The notes under the pieces were generated by a model. The model saw only the letters and a program-made list of their open reading frames with translations, was not told the DNA's origin and ran no database searches. Source: Adineta ricciae (Eukaryota > Rotifera > Eurotatoria > Adinetida > Adinetidae). From it: a DNA stretch of 64,000 nt. Below, in pieces: positions 45,730 to 58,942 of this stretch. The stretch is from NCBI GenBank assembly GCA_905250025.1, contig CAJNOJ010000332.1, positions 1 to 64,000 of the forward strand, in the 5' to 3' direction. Position 1 is the first letter of the stretch. Each line of letters begins with the position of its first letter. The translations under genes were made by a program, and so were the position numbers.

Positions 45730-47935
45730 TTATTGTGATCGACGAGTTACACATAGCCAGATACCTTCTTTCGGAGCCAATGTTTTCAATTTGTTGAGTT
45801 TTAGCGGAACCTATAATTAACAACTAAGACTAATATGAAAAAATAGAAAATGATCTCGTTACCTGTGTTTTCTCACATCGTTGAATTTCAACGACACGCA
45901 GTGCTTTCGCTATTGCAAGTTTCGCTTCCAATAAGGCAAACCGCATGCCAATACAGTTCCTATACATAATCTTTTGTTTTTTTTCAAACGAGAAAAATGT
46001 TCTGTAACTCACCGAGGACCATCACCAAATGGAAGATAAGTCAGAGGATCCCGCTTAGATCTCTCATTGACAGAAAATCTATCCAAATGATTAAAGCTCA
46101 TTATTAATCCATCCTTAGATAGAAACGTACCTTTCAGGCATGAACTTTTCTGGATCAGGATAAACCGTTGGATCATGATGAATTGCATAAACTGGAATAT
46201 TGATAAGAGTATCCTTCAATACTTGATAATCACCTAGTTTATAATCAGCGCCAGCAACACGATCAAATCTATGCAAATTATGCATGAGTAAACCCGGAAT
46301 AACTCGTAGTCAATTCAACTGACCTAATAACTGGTGGGTACATACGAAGTGTTTCACTAACCGCCATGTCCAAATAGTGTAGTTCATTCAACTTTTCATA
46401 CGTAATCTCATTCTAAATACAAATAACATTTACAACAAACGTTTCCTGTTCTAAACTCAACATACGTCGCCAATCTCTTGTTGAATTTCATTGTAAACTC
46501 GTTCTTGAACTTCTGGTTCTGTCGCCATGACATAGAAGAAGAATGACATCAGTATACTTGTGGTTTCATATCCAGCAAGTAAAAAGATCAGTGCTTGCCC
46601 GAGGATTTCTTTATCATTCAAAGCTACAAAACAATATTCTAGATTAATACTCTAATAAAGAAGAATATTTGACTTTTTGTCAATGTGCCCGCTTGTTGTT
46701 CGTTATGTTCCATTTCCTCTTCATGATCAACCATAATTTGAATGAAATCGTTCCGTCGTTCAACATGTTGTCGGCGACGATCTAATATTTGATTCAATAA
46801 TCGAGTTAAATAGTCCACCGTGTCTTTTGGCAATATCGAATAACCTTTTGCACCCAAATACCGAGCGAAACGTGGCGAAATCACTGGTCATCAATAGTGA
46901 ACAAAACATATGGATATTCAAGAAGTCAGCTTACAGAAAATGATGACCATGAGATTAGCTAAACTCAATCCAAAGATTTGTTTGAGATGTTTAACCAGAG
47001 CTCCATTTTCGTTTTGTAAGGAATTGATTTCAACGCCGAATAAACACGAGCCAATCGAGTCAAGTGTGAATTCTTGTGTAAGCCTAAAAGAAATTTATTG
47101 ATATGTTTGATAAAGATCGTTTTCTATTCAACTTACTCTTTGATGTTAAACATTTCTTGTTTATCGGCCAAATCAAGCAAACGTGTATTGTACATATCAC
47201 TCACTTCACTCATTAGGCCGTACATCTACGAAAAAAGGTGTACAAATCAAGAATAGTACGGAGACAGGTTAATTACTGCTTTGAGTTTCGCTGATGAGAA
47301 TGTTGGTGAAACAATAGCGCGCGCGTTTTTCCAATGTTCATCTTTCAATTGGGTAAGACCATGATCGAACGGGCCCAGAACGCCTTCAACGGACTAACGT
47401 AGAAAAGAAAACTTTGAGCATAGTCAATGTCTGAATGTTTTATCAACTACTGACTCGTCGATTCATGAACACATGAGAATCTTTGATCAGAACTTTACGA
47501 AGAAGTTCTGGATCACTTAACAATATCGTATACTTTGGTCCTTCGTATATCCTATAAGAAAACAGCTTTGTGTCATTGCAATCATTTTCACCTACCCAAC
47601 GAGTTTGCCATATTTTCGAACGAGATCCATGTCGTGCTGATACAAACCCTTTGAAGGAATTATACATTGATGACAGTTGTTTGAGAAAAATAACACAGTA
47701 TTAATGCAATACCTTAAAGATAATGTGAAAAAGTTCACCGAATAGCGGTATGGGTGTTGGAGCAGGTATTCCGAATCGACGACTGGCATTATTTTTCAAG
47801 AAATAATATCTAAATCAGAAAAACATTAGAGACAATCAATAAACAGAGCAACATTTACATATAATATACTAGAGTAGATATGAAGATCACAACTAGGGTT
47901 AGTGTAATAGAACCACCGATAAGAAAATACGCCAT
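45730..47935 (-). CDS. Cytochrome P450, CYP3 clan, array copy 1
   Basis: About a dozen exons with 45-60 bp introns encode a microsomal P450. It starts with a membrane anchor ([20 protein letters not shown]). Landmarks in order are the C-helix WKNAR (EHWKNARAIVSPTF), the I-helix oxygen-binding AGYETTSILMSFFF, the K-helix ExxR as ETLRMYP, the PERF-like MPERFS, and the heme loop [15 protein letters not shown] with the cysteine ligand. It ends VTRRSQ. These features place it in the CYP3 clan (CYP3A/CYP6/thromboxane synthase type), typical of xenobiotic or lipid oxidation. It is the most downstream of four same-strand copies, and spacing to copy 2 is about 235 bp. The intron just before the heme cysteine (PR|NC) is shared by all four. 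Confidence 0.9.
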
Positions 47936-48170
47936 AGATGATGTTTATATCAATGCGAAATATGAAAAGAAACTAAATACGATGCGAACGATTGACTCAT
48001 CATGGGACAAAAATAGAGATGGAGAACATATCGACCATATCGACGAATGTCCGTCGATACGATTGAATGATGTCGCTGAGAAAAAAAATTTCGAAGACTT
48101 TTTTTTAATCTAACACAAACTAAAATATTTCGTATTCACAAAAAAATGTTTATTGTATGTGTACGTTGCA

Positions 48171-50414
48171 TCAGACGCGACGCACAGCACGAATCCAGAT
48201 AGCATTTTTACTTGATAGAGTCGATGATCGATTCAATTGGATCGGAATCTAAGCATGACACAGATTCGATGTAAAGTCAGAAAAATGTACAAAAACCTAC
48301 TTCCGTTTTCTCGCATTGTTGGATTTGTACTGCGCGCAATGCTTTCACAATTCCAAGTTTAACTTCAAGCAGCGCAAATCGCATCCCGAGACAATTTCTA
48401 AAATCGAAAATCGACATCTACTCTCTATGCAGAAATGAAGATCACTGTCGTACCGTGGTCCATCGCCAAATGGAAGATAACTCATTGCATCTCGTTTGCC
48501 TTTCTCTTCAGTTGAAAATCTAAACAAAGTATTCGAGTTTATTGTCGAACTCATCTCAGTACATATACTACCTCTCGGGAATGAACTTTTCTGGCTCCGG
48601 CCATACTTGTGGATCGTGATGAATAGGATACACAGGTACACTAATGACTATTCCTTTTGGTATGCGATAATCGCCCAGTTGATAGTCAGTCGATGCAACA
48701 CGCTCGAATCTAAAGGACTTTCAAATATATCGAAAAGAGAAACGTATCAGACGAATTCACCTGAATATTGGTGGATACATTCGAAGTGTTTCACTGATGA
48801 CCATATCCAAATAGTGAAGTTCACTCAACTTCTCATAAGTTACTTCATTCTAAACAAAACTCTCCTATACACATTATTCGCTCCACGATATGTTCTACTG
48901 ACATTTGCAATAACTTGTTGAATCTCGTCATAGACTTTTTCTTGAATATGTGGCTGAGTGGCCATGACATAGAAGAAGAACGACATTAGCACACTGGTCG
49001 TTTCATAGCCAGCGAACAGAAATGCAAATGTTTGACCAAGTATTTCTTTGTCATTCAAGGCTAAAACTGACAAATCAAACAAATATCTGCGCATTGTTTC
49101 TTCATACTTTTCTTCGTTGTTTTCCTCTGATGTTCTTCTGCATGTTGATCTTCGGTTTCGTTTTTGACGTCTTCCTCATGATCGATCATCATTTGAATAA
49201 AATCATTTCGTCGCTCAACACGTTGTCGCCGACGGTCCAGGATTTGATTGAGGATATTTGTTGTATATTCGACAGAATCTCGTGGTAGAATCGAAAAGCC
49301 TTTTTCTCCCAAGAATTTTGCCAACCGCGGCGATATAACTAGTTTCATAAGAAACATTGTGCACAGTTCAATTACCATTCATGTTACTTACATAATACTA
49401 TGAGAAATAGATTTGCCAGACTAAAGGCGAAGAACTTTTTCAAATATTTAATCAACACGACATTTTCATTGCTCAACGAATTTGTTTCAACGCCAAACAA
49501 ACATGTTGTAATATTATCCAATGTGAATTCACCATTCAATCTACGATATCTTAGTCATGATTACAATCAACAACAGATTGACCTACTGTTTGATGTCGAA
49601 TGTTTCTTGTTTATCAGCATATTCAAGGAGACGTTTTTTGTAGATTTCGCTGACCTCATTCATCAGTCCAAATATCTGTGAAGAAGAAAGCTGTGAAAGT
49701 TAGAGAGAGAAGAGCAAAAGTGAAGTGTGCACCGATTTAAGTTTGGCAGTGGAGAACGCCGGTGAGATAATAGATCGTACACTTTTCCAATGTTCATCTT
49801 TTAAAGCTATCAAGCTATGTTCCAAAATTCCTGCTGCACCGTCGAATGGCTAAAAACAACATAGATAAAAAATGCACATCTCTTCAAAAGATCATTCAGA
49901 AGAACTTACCCGTCGGTTCATAAAGGTATGTGAATCTTTGATGAGAACCTTTCGAAGGAGATCCGGATCGGACAAGAGAACAACAGGAGCGTTGCCCTCG
50001 TAAACACTACAATATTATTCATCCATTTTTGATAATATGAAAGTGGGTCGATTTCTATTTACCCGATAATTTTGCCATACTTTCCAACAAGATCAAGGTC
50101 ATTTGCATACATTCCCTGAATGAATCAAGCGATTTGAATTAGTAGATGAAGGGATGTGTTAGATATAATATAAAATACTTTTTTCATGGCATTATACAGT
50201 TCGCCCAATACAGGAATAGGTGGTGGACTTGGCATTCCAAGTCGACGAAAGATATTATTTGTGCGCAAATTATACCTGAAATTCAATGTTTATGAGCTTA
50301 TAGCGGAAAAATTAGATCTATTTAACGCGATACTTACACATAATAGACGAAAATAAGAGTAAATATAACCAACAAGGTTAATGATAATGAATTAAAAATA
50401 AAAAAGTAGGTCAT
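48171..50414 (-). CDS. Cytochrome P450, CYP3 clan, array copy 2
   Basis: Same exon plan as its neighbours. The anchor begins [20 protein letters not shown], the I-helix reads [14 protein letters not shown], and the heme region has FGDGPR then [13 protein letters not shown]. An acidic insertion lies before the I-helix ([19 protein letters not shown]), a loop that varies between copies. The end is [12 protein letters not shown]. Several stretches are nearly identical to copy 3, introns included (48430-48720, 48780-49000, 49500-49790), while the sequence between them is clearly diverged. Function is probably oxidation of foreign or endogenous hydrophobic compounds; the substrate is unknown. Confidence 0.9.
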
Positions 50415-50781
50415 TTTTAGTACGGAATAAGAGTTCTCATACAAAAACAGCTTGTTTTTTTGGAGAGTATTTTCTGTTTATGCGTTATATTTATCAATGA
50501 TTCATTTGGTATTTAGGCATCCAGTATGTTTTCTTTCCTCTCGCGATACTTGTTGACATTTCCGTCCTTCTCCTCTTTCTATACCCCTTCTAAACCAACC
50601 ATGTGCAATTCGATGACATATTTACAAATTCACATATGTCACATCTACAGTGTGTGTCTGATAATATACTTCTAAGCAAAATGGTATTCTTATGCTTATT
50701 TATAGTAAAATGAAAGTGTAATGAATATAGTAGTTTTTCGTAAACGAGATTGCAGGTCTCTGATAGGATTTTCATCTGTTG

Positions 50782-52997
50782 TTATCGTCGTACAGCACGA
50801 ATTATAACACAATTTTTGGGCGATAGAGTTGTTGTTTGACCCAATTGAACTGGAATCTAGAAATTAAATACTTATTTCATATAAGAAACTAAAATTTCGA
50901 CGACATACTTCAGTCTTCTCACATCGTCCGATTTCCACTACGCGCAGTGCTTTCACTATTCCCAGTTTTGTTTCGAGTAACGCAAATCGCATGCCAACAC
51001 AATTTCTACAATTACAAATCGAAACAACTTCTACGCATGAACAAAATCCATTCTCGTACCGTGGTCCATCGCCAAATGGAAGATAACTCATTGCATCTCG
51101 TTTGCCTTTCTCTTCAGTTGAAAATCTAAACAAAGTATTCGAGTTTATTGTCGAACTCATCTCAGTACATATACTACCTCTCGGGAATGAACTTCTCTGG
51201 CTCCGGCCATACTTGTGGATCGTGATGAATAGGATACACAGGTACACTAATGACTATTCCTTTTGGTATGCGATAATCACCCAGCTGATAGTCAGTTGAT
51301 GCAACACGCTCGAATCTTCCAGAATTACAAGTCGATTGGTAGAGAAAAGTTTTGAGTATTATTACCTAGTAAATGGCGGATACATTCGAAGTGTTTCACT
51401 GATGACCATATCCAAATAGTGAAGTTCACTCAACTTCTCATAAGTTACTTCGTTCTAAACAAAACTCTCCTATACACATTATTCTCTCCACGATATGTTC
51501 TACTGACATTTGGAATAACTTGTTGAATCTCATCATAGACTTTTTCTTGAATTTGTGGATGAGTGGCCATGACATAGAAGAAGAATGACATTAACACACT
51601 GGTCGTTTCATAGCCAGCAACGAGAAATACAGCTGCTTGGCCGAGAATCTCATTGTTCGACAAACCTGAAATCAAATTATGAAATCGAATGAGGTTCACT
51701 TTGACAAGTTACTTTTCTTATTAGTTTCAAACTGTTGTTCTTCATGTTTTACTTGTTCTTCACGATCAATTAACAACTGAATAAAGTCATTTCGTCGTTC
51801 AAGATGTTGTCGACGTCGATCGAGTATTTGGTTCATCAAGTTTGTCAGGTACCTTATTGTATCTCTGGGTATAACCGAATAGCCGTTGTTACCCAAACGA
51901 CGGGCTAATCGTGGTGAAATAACTATTTGGTTCAAGAAAGACACGATGAAGTGCGCAAATTTCAGTACTTGAAAGATGTCACTCACAAAAGATTAGAAGG
52001 AATAGATTTGCAAGGCTGAATGAAAAGAATTTCTTTAGATGATCAATGAGTGCCCCGTTTTCCTCTTCTAATGAATTTGTCTGAACACCAAATAAACATG
52101 TTGTAATATTATCCAATGTGAATTCACCATTCAATCTACGATATCTTAGTCATGATTACAATCAACAACAGATTGACCTACTGTTTGATGTCGAATGTTT
52201 CTTGTTTATCAGCATATTCAAGGAGACGTTTTTTGTAGATTTCACTGACCTCATTCATCAGTCCAAACATCTGTGAAGAATAAAAGCTGTGAAAGTTAGA
52301 GAGAGAGAGAAGAGCAAAAGTGAAGTGTGCACCGATTTAAGTTTGGCAGTGGAGAACGTCGGTGAAACAATAGATCGGGCATTTTTCCAATGTTCATCTT
52401 TTAGCGATGTCAAGCCATGTTCCAGTATACCTCCGGCGCCATCCAAGGTCTAAAAGATGTACCGATAAAAACTTCGAAAGGAATCGCCGAATGAAGCTCA
52501 CTCGCCGGTTCATAAACACATGAGAATCTTTGATGAGAACCTTTCGAAGGAGATCCGGATCGGACAAGAGAATAACTGGAACAGTGCCTTCGTGGATACT
52601 ATGAAAATATTCATCCAAATTTCTTTGAAGATGAGTTAACCTCTATCTACCCAATAACTTTTCCGTACTTTCGAACAAGATCGACATCGTTAGCATACAT
52701 TCCCTGAGTGAATCAAGAACACGAAGTATGTGAAGGTGTATTAGACATGACGTGATATACCTTTCTAATGGCATTATACATTTCACCCAGTACAGGAATG
52801 GGTGGTGGACTTGGCATTCCAAGCCGGCGAAAGATATTATTTGTGCGCAAATCATAACTAAAATTGTATTGATTAAAAACTAATGTGGAGACAGATCAAT
52901 CTGACGAACATGTTACTTACACATAGTAGGCAAGGACAAGAATAAATACAACGAATAGTGTCAATGAGAATGAATTACAAAGAATGAAAGAAATCAT
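50782..52997 (-). CDS. Cytochrome P450, CYP3 clan, array copy 3
   Basis: The gene starts [18 protein letters not shown] and has the same intron layout. Landmarks are [44 protein letters not shown] and the C-terminal CVIIRAVRR. The pre-I-helix loop is shorter than in copies 2 and 4 ([16 protein letters not shown]). Three tracts (51060-51300, 51375-51600, 52100-52390) match copy 2 almost base for base. A GA-repeat length difference in one intron (GAGAGA against GAGAGAGAGA) is one of the few changes. Elsewhere the two differ strongly, which fits gene conversion. Confidence 0.9.
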
Positions 52998-53369
52998 TGT
53001 TGTGATAATTGCTGGCCGTAATTGTATTAGGTATCTAAGTTTTAGCTAAAGATTCTATAGATATATACATACCGCTTGCTCACTATTGATCTACTTTTCC
53101 TCTAGAATACTAATACCCGATGCCTCTTTGACTATTCCATATAAGGATATTTGTTGATTTCTGTTACCTTATAAGGCAAATACATGTGATTGGATGACAT
53201 TTGTACGAACGTTTTTTTGAAGCGACTTGAAAAATCGTCGCTTACAATGTAATAAAGTCACTTTTAGATATTCGCTCTACTGACATCGAAATAAGTCGTT
53301 GTTTTCCACTGATATTTAATGGATAAAAGCAAAATATAGTAATAAAAACGAGTCTATTATCCATTGGAT

Positions 53370-55641
53370 TTATTGCGATCGTCGAACGACCCGTAGAAAA
53401 ATACCATTTTTACTGTTCAAAAGGCCGAGATTTCCCAATTTTATTGGAATCTATAAATCACATTTATACGATAATCTCCACATTAAGAACATGGATACTC
53501 ACTTCTGTTTTTTCGCAACTCTGAAATTCCACTACTCGAAGTGCTTGAGCAATTCCAAGTTTAGCTTCCACCAATGCGAATCGCATTCCAATACAGTTTC
53601 TATTCATGTTATAACACAGATACTTCATTCCTATACAGAAACAAGCTCTCTTTCTTACCGTGGACCTTCGCCAAAAGGAATAAATGATACGGGATGTCGT
53701 TTGGCTTTTTCGCTTGGCAAAAATCTATCACACATCATCTTCACGACTATCAACACGTTTACAGTCAAGGACAAGTGCTATTACCTTTCGGGGATGAACT
53801 TTTCCGGGTCAGGCCAGATTTTTGAATCATGGTGAATAGGATATATCGATGCATTGATGATAGATCCTTTTGGTATAAGATAATTGCCCAATTGATAATC
53901 TTGAGACGCGACACGATCCGTTCTGTAATAGAAACAGATTTTTACGTTGAGAGAACATTTTACAAGCCAAACCTTATGAATGGTGTATACATTCGAAGTG
54001 TTTCATTGATGGCCATGTCCAAATAGTGAAGTTCGTGTAACTTCTCGTAAGTCAATTCATCCTATACTGAGCAGTATGATATCATTTATTTTGGAAATAA
54101 GTAGGATTTACGTCTCCAACGATTTGCCGGAGTTCATCATAGACTTTCTCTTGAATTTGTGGCTGAGTGGCCATAACATAGAAGAAGAACGACATTAACA
54201 CACTTGTTGTTTCGTAGCCAGCTATGAGGAAAAGCAAAGCTTGAGCCAAAATTTCTTTATCACTCAAAGCTAAAAACACATAAATCAAACAAATATCTCA
54301 GTCTTGTTTCTCCATACTTTTCTTCAATGTTTTCCACTGATGTCCGTCTCCATGTTGCTCCTCTGTTTCTTGCGTTGTCGCGGTTTCGTTTTTCACTTCT
54401 TCTTCATGATCAATCATCATTTGAATAAAATCATTTCGTCGTTCAAGACCTTCTCGGCGACGACTTAGCACTTGACTTACAAGATCAGTTGTGTACTCCA
54501 TAGCGTCCCTTGGTAAGAAAGAATAACCTTTCTTCCCTAGATATTTGGCTAATCCGGGTACTAAAACTAAATTTTGTCGAGTAAAAATAAATGAAAAATC
54601 TACCAACTCTTATTTTCATCATGATACACTTACAGATGATGATGAGAAATATATTTGCGAAACTGACAGTGAAGAACTTCTTCAAATGCTTAATCAACAC
54701 TCCATTTTCATTTTGTAAGGAATTGGTTTCCACACCAAACAAACAACTAGCAATGTTGTCCAGAGTATACTGCCCATTTAACCTATTGAGTTGAATCAAA
54801 ATTTCTTCTTACATTATCACTTCAATTAAAATAATTAATACGTACACTTTAATGTCAAATATTTCTTGTTTATCCGCGTACTCAAGAAGTCGTTCATTAT
54901 AAATATTACTGATTTCATTTATAAGGCCATACATCTGCAGCAAGAGAAAGCAACACACTTATACAAGTGTGGGATAATACACAGTAGAGAAAAACTTACC
55001 GCTTTGAGTTTTGCACTAGAGAATGCAGGTGAAACGATCGATCGAGCATTTTTCCATTGTTCATCTTTCAAGACTGTTAGTCCATGTTCGAGCGCACCAG
55101 CAGCACCTTCAATTATCTGCGTGGAATGCAAAGTAGAGAGTAAAATAAAAATCAGCGTGAATTTTCTTACTCGTCGATTGACAAACACATGAGAATCTTT
55201 TATGAGAACATTTCGAAGAATCTCTGGATCAGAAATGAGAATAATGGGAGTTGTTCCTTCGAAAACGCTACAATAAATTAATTTAGTATTGAAATAGATC
55301 GTACTATTGCTTACCCAACAATTTTCCCGTATTTTTTCGAGAGATCTACATCATTCTTATGCACGCCCTAAGCAGAACACATCCAGGCATATATATTTCG
55401 ACCAACTAAACTGATTACTTTTCGCATAATTTGGAACATTTCACCAAGAAATGGTATTGGCGTGGGAGCTGGAATTCCCAATCGACGAAAGATGTTATTC
55501 GTCCACAGATTGTAACTAAAATATTCTCTTCAACACAAGAAATATACCGAAAACAAATGCTTACACATAGTAAGTAAGTAGAAGAATAAGAAGAACCACC
55601 AACGTCAATGTGATCGATCCACCGATCAGAAAAAAAGCCAT
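53370..55641 (-). CDS. Cytochrome P450, CYP3 clan, array copy 4
   Basis: The gene opens the array. The anchor [20 protein letters not shown] is very similar to that of copy 1, showing the two outer copies share a 5' end type and the two inner copies another. Landmarks are [47 protein letters not shown] and FGEGPR then [13 protein letters not shown]. The loop before the I-helix is acidic ([18 protein letters not shown]). It ends FLRVVRRSQ. All expected exons are present and in frame as read by eye, with no stop seen within an exon. Confidence 0.9.
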
Positions 55642-55692
55642 TTATCTCTTTTCTTAAATCTGCAACAAGATATAGAACACATTTTCTATGCC

Positions 55693-55708
55693 TATATTTA
55701 TATAAATA
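55693..55708 (-). promoter_or_regulatory. TATA-like box upstream of P450 copy 4
   Basis: On the minus strand TATTTATATAAATATA lies about 50-65 bp before the ATG at 55641. This is a fitting place for a TATA element with a short 5' UTR. Confidence 0.35.
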
Positions 55709-56762
55709 ACGTCTCTTTTTTTAACCAAACGACTGTTTCTCTACATCTACATAATAGTCGACCTCGTAGGGAAGAGCTGATGAAATTATCGAAAACAGTT
55801 TACTTCTATGACTCATGTTGTTTCGTTCGCTTTGATACGTGGAGTAAATATTGACTGAGAGAGTCAAAGTGCAAACACGCATATCTAGGTTATATCCTTC
55901 GTAGTTCTTATAACACTATCTAACCTTTTGAAATACCTCTGACTAAATTGGTCGTGTATTTTTGTTTATTAAGAAAATATAATTTAGCGAAGATGACACA
56001 GAAGTTTATATTTCCAAGACAAAATGAGGAGGGAAACAGAAAAAGAAGGTCAATCTAAACCACGTGTTTATGTGTACCGAATGACAGCAATAAGAGAAGC
56101 ATGTTTTTTTTTCTTTAATCGAAATATTATCTTGATTTTCAATTATTTATGCACTTATACTCGTTTCGATGGTGATATACTGAATCTATGTCTCACTGGT
56201 ACGTCAATTCAAAATGCGTTCGATGTTGTATTAGCTAAATGTTACTCGAAAAGAAATTGGATAAAAGTCGATGTCAATTATAAGAATATCTGAAACACGT
56301 TGAGTGTGTCTTAGAAGTGATTTTAATGAGATCATCATGACATGGGAAACTATGGAAGAATACGAATCATCACTTCTTTTAAATTCCTCTGCAATTCAGA
56401 TAAATCTCCTCGCATACATGCTTTCGAACTATCTTTGAGCCTGAACGATCGAATCGAAAGTCGTCTACAAGGTGCTGTTAGCGCAAGAACTACTTTCAAT
56501 GTTGCTCTCAATCCAATAAGCACTATTATAAATGAATATGGGTTAGTTAGCATCGAACTCCGTCACAAGACAGTCAAAGAGAAAGACGATGTTTCGAAAT
56601 AAATGGTTTTTGCTAATTGATATATTTCGTATACAATTTATTACAACAAATGAGAAAAAAAAAGAAATACATAGAATTAAACGAGAAGAAAATAGCTTTG
56701 TTGACGATGGTCAAGCACATGAGTCTCGTGTCCATACCTAGATTTTAGGAGTGCTGATTTAC
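55709..56762. other. Intergenic with a doubtful Alba-like ORF
   Basis: A plus frame at 56024-56293 contains KPRVYVYRMTAIREA and, after a Phe-rich stretch, LNLCLTGTSIQNAFDVVLAK. This weakly recalls the Alba/Rpp20 pattern of a strand followed by L..G.aI..a..v. The middle looks non-coding, and I found no intron with a good donor to remove it. A second frame at 56342-56602 (GNYGRIRIITSF to KEKDDVSK) has no recognisable family. Neither is called as a gene. Confidence 0.25.
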
Positions 56763-58742
56763 TTATGCTGATGCTTGATCATCAACTAACATAACAAAAC
56801 TCGTATGCATTGGTCCATTGTTATGTTCATCATGCGATGTTGATAATTTCTTTGTCTTTTTGACAATATTGATTTCATTTTGGTAATCATCTAAGTGTTG
56901 AATGTTATCATCATCATCGTCATCGTCTTCGATATGTTTTCGTTTCAACGATTGTTTGATTTGCTTAATTTCTCCAATGACTTGATCATCGACGATGATA
57001 TATTCATTTTTATCCGTAATCGTATCGGTATGTTCCAACATTAGTTTGATCTTCATATGTTGTAATAATGCTTCATTAGTTTCATCGTCATATTCTTCTT
57101 CGCAAAGTAAAATTGTTCCATTAATTAATTTAAATTGATCTAATGTTTTCAACATCATCTCTTCGTCTTCGTCATCATCAGCTGATACTAAAATTCTCCC
57201 ACTGCCATCGGCAATAATTACGTCCGGTTTATTCATTTTCAAATGTTTACGTATCAAACGTTCATATAAGGAATGTAAGGTAAATAACGACATGTTAAGT
57301 CGTACACGAACCGGTTGTTCAAGATCACTGCATTGTATGCATGACGGATTTGGCTCTTCCAATTGAATTGACTGGATAATCGCTCCGGTTTTACGGTCTG
57401 TTGAAATAAATACATTTGTTAATTGCTTGATTGAAGTTAATGTATGATCATTTGATGAACGAGGTAAAGTTGCGAGAACTTTTCGCGCTTGGAGAACTGT
57501 TATTCCGGCAACGATGGCATTGGTTGTCGCAACGGCAGGAATTATGTTTCCAGCCATTGACTTCACATCGAATTTACTAGTGAGATTAATACCAAATATA
57601 TATGCACGTAAATTAGCTGAGGCAGTTACGAAGCGAAGATCGGCATCATCATTTTTGTCCCAAACAAGAAAGGCGGGTTCTTTACTGCTTGAGGCCGCTT
57701 GTCGTTGTTTATCGCAGCGTTGTTTCAGTTCATTTAAACTCTCGATAAACATTTGAGCATACTCATTGATCGATTGAATACGTTGGTCATTCAATTTCGG
57801 CGTTGCCGATTGTTCATGATCGCTTTGACCGTTGAGAGTTTTTTCTTGAATTTGTCGCGCTTGTTCGTATTGAATTGGAATCGGTTGTCGCCGTTTCTCC
57901 CAAAGATTTTTCATTGTTGTTAAATAATTAATATCATCGAAGAATAATTTGTTAAATATTCGTACCGGTTGAAATTCTTCCATCTCCGCTTGAATCCAAT
58001 CACGTGTCGAGATTCGATGGTGTCCATTTTCTGTCGTCGAACTCACTGCCTCTTGTCCATTTGTACCATTTTCAGGATCATCAGCATCAGGTGTAACATC
58101 TTCATTATTCGGATCATCATTATCACCGAATAGTTGATTGTAGAGAAATTTTGCCCAGACAATACAATGAATTGGTTGCGATGGTGTATTACGAATCGTG
58201 CACACGGCGTATGTTCGTTGTTGTTTAGGCTTTTCAATACAATCATAGCATTGCGTACGACCTTTAAGAATCAATGTTGCTTGACCATTGTAACCGGTTG
58301 ATCCACTATCAATTAAAGGTTTGGAGCATAACAAACACATTCGATTAACGTGCTGTCGTGCTTGTACGTTATCTAATGCGTTGATCACAAGATCATATCG
58401 TTTATAGAACGAAATATCGAAGCGCGGGTCGGTAATCACATCACCATGAAATGGTTCGATATTTATTGATGGACAAAGACGACGGATACTATCACATGCT
58501 ACTGTAGCTTTGGGTTGGCCAACGTGTTCACGACGAAAGAGAAATTGTCGATTTAAATTTGAAACTTCAATTGTGTCGAGGTCAATCACACCAATCGAAC
58601 GGAATCGGCATAAAGCTAAGGATTTTAACAATTCACATCCAATACCACCGGCACCAACGACAAGTACTGAACTTTCTGCAGGTGATTTACCAATTGAATT
58701 ATCTGATTTGTCAATCGTTGCTGATTCGTTTGCTTTAGCCAT
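56763..58742 (-). CDS. UBA2: SUMO-activating enzyme subunit 2 (UBA2/SAE2)
   Basis: A single frame of 659 residues encodes the catalytic subunit of the SUMO E1. The adenylation domain has VVGAGGIGCELLK (residues 28-40), DLDTIEVSNLNRQFLF and ALDNVQARQHVNR. The catalytic cysteine is Cys181 in VCTIRNTPSQPIHC. Zinc ligands are CYDC near 165-168 and CIQC further on. A ubiquitin-like domain follows, then an acidic and basic tail with KRKH and VKKTKK nuclear signals. Length and order match human UBA2 (640). With SAE1 it passes SUMO to UBC9. Unlike other large host genes here it has no intron, so it may be a retrocopy that stayed functional or a case of intron loss. The start is the first ATG, with a short acidic lead. 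Confidence 0.95.
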   Translation of the reverse strand: MAKANESATIDKSDNSIGKSPAESSVLVVGAGGIGCELLKSLALCRFRSIGVIDLDTIEVSNLNRQFLFRREHVGQPKATVACDSIRRLCPSINIEPFHGDVITDPRFDISFYKRYDLVINALDNVQARQHVNRMCLLCSKPLIDSGSTGYNGQATLILKGRTQCYDCIEKPKQQRTYAVCTIRNTPSQPIHCIVWAKFLYNQLFGDNDDPNNEDVTPDADDPENGTNGQEAVSSTTENGHHRISTRDWIQAEMEEFQPVRIFNKLFFDDINYLTTMKNLWEKRRQPIPIQYEQARQIQEKTLNGQSDHEQSATPKLNDQRIQSINEYAQMFIESLNELKQRCDKQRQAASSSKEPAFLVWDKNDDADLRFVTASANLRAYIFGINLTSKFDVKSMAGNIIPAVATTNAIVAGITVLQARKVLATLPRSSNDHTLTSIKQLTNVFISTDRKTGAIIQSIQLEEPNPSCIQCSDLEQPVRVRLNMSLFTLHSLYERLIRKHLKMNKPDVIIADGSGRILVSADDDEDEEMMLKTLDQFKLINGTILLCEEEYDDETNEALLQHMKIKLMLEHTDTITDKNEYIIVDDQVIGEIKQIKQSLKRKHIEDDDDDDDNIQHLDDYQNEINIVKKTKKLSTSHDEHNNGPMHTSFVMLVDDQASA

Positions 58743-58942
58743 CTGAAAAAGGCAACTAGTTCAATTGAACTGATACGTACGTTTTCCCGAGTAAAAATGA
58801 AGACGCTGAAAGAAGTACGACAAATACACACATTGAAAGTATTTCAGCGAATCGTTTTCTTCAGAAATAGATGTCACTAAGCTTTGAAGTTCGTATATTA
58901 AAGGTCTCTTTTATTCAACGCATGCAAAACACAACGCAAAAA

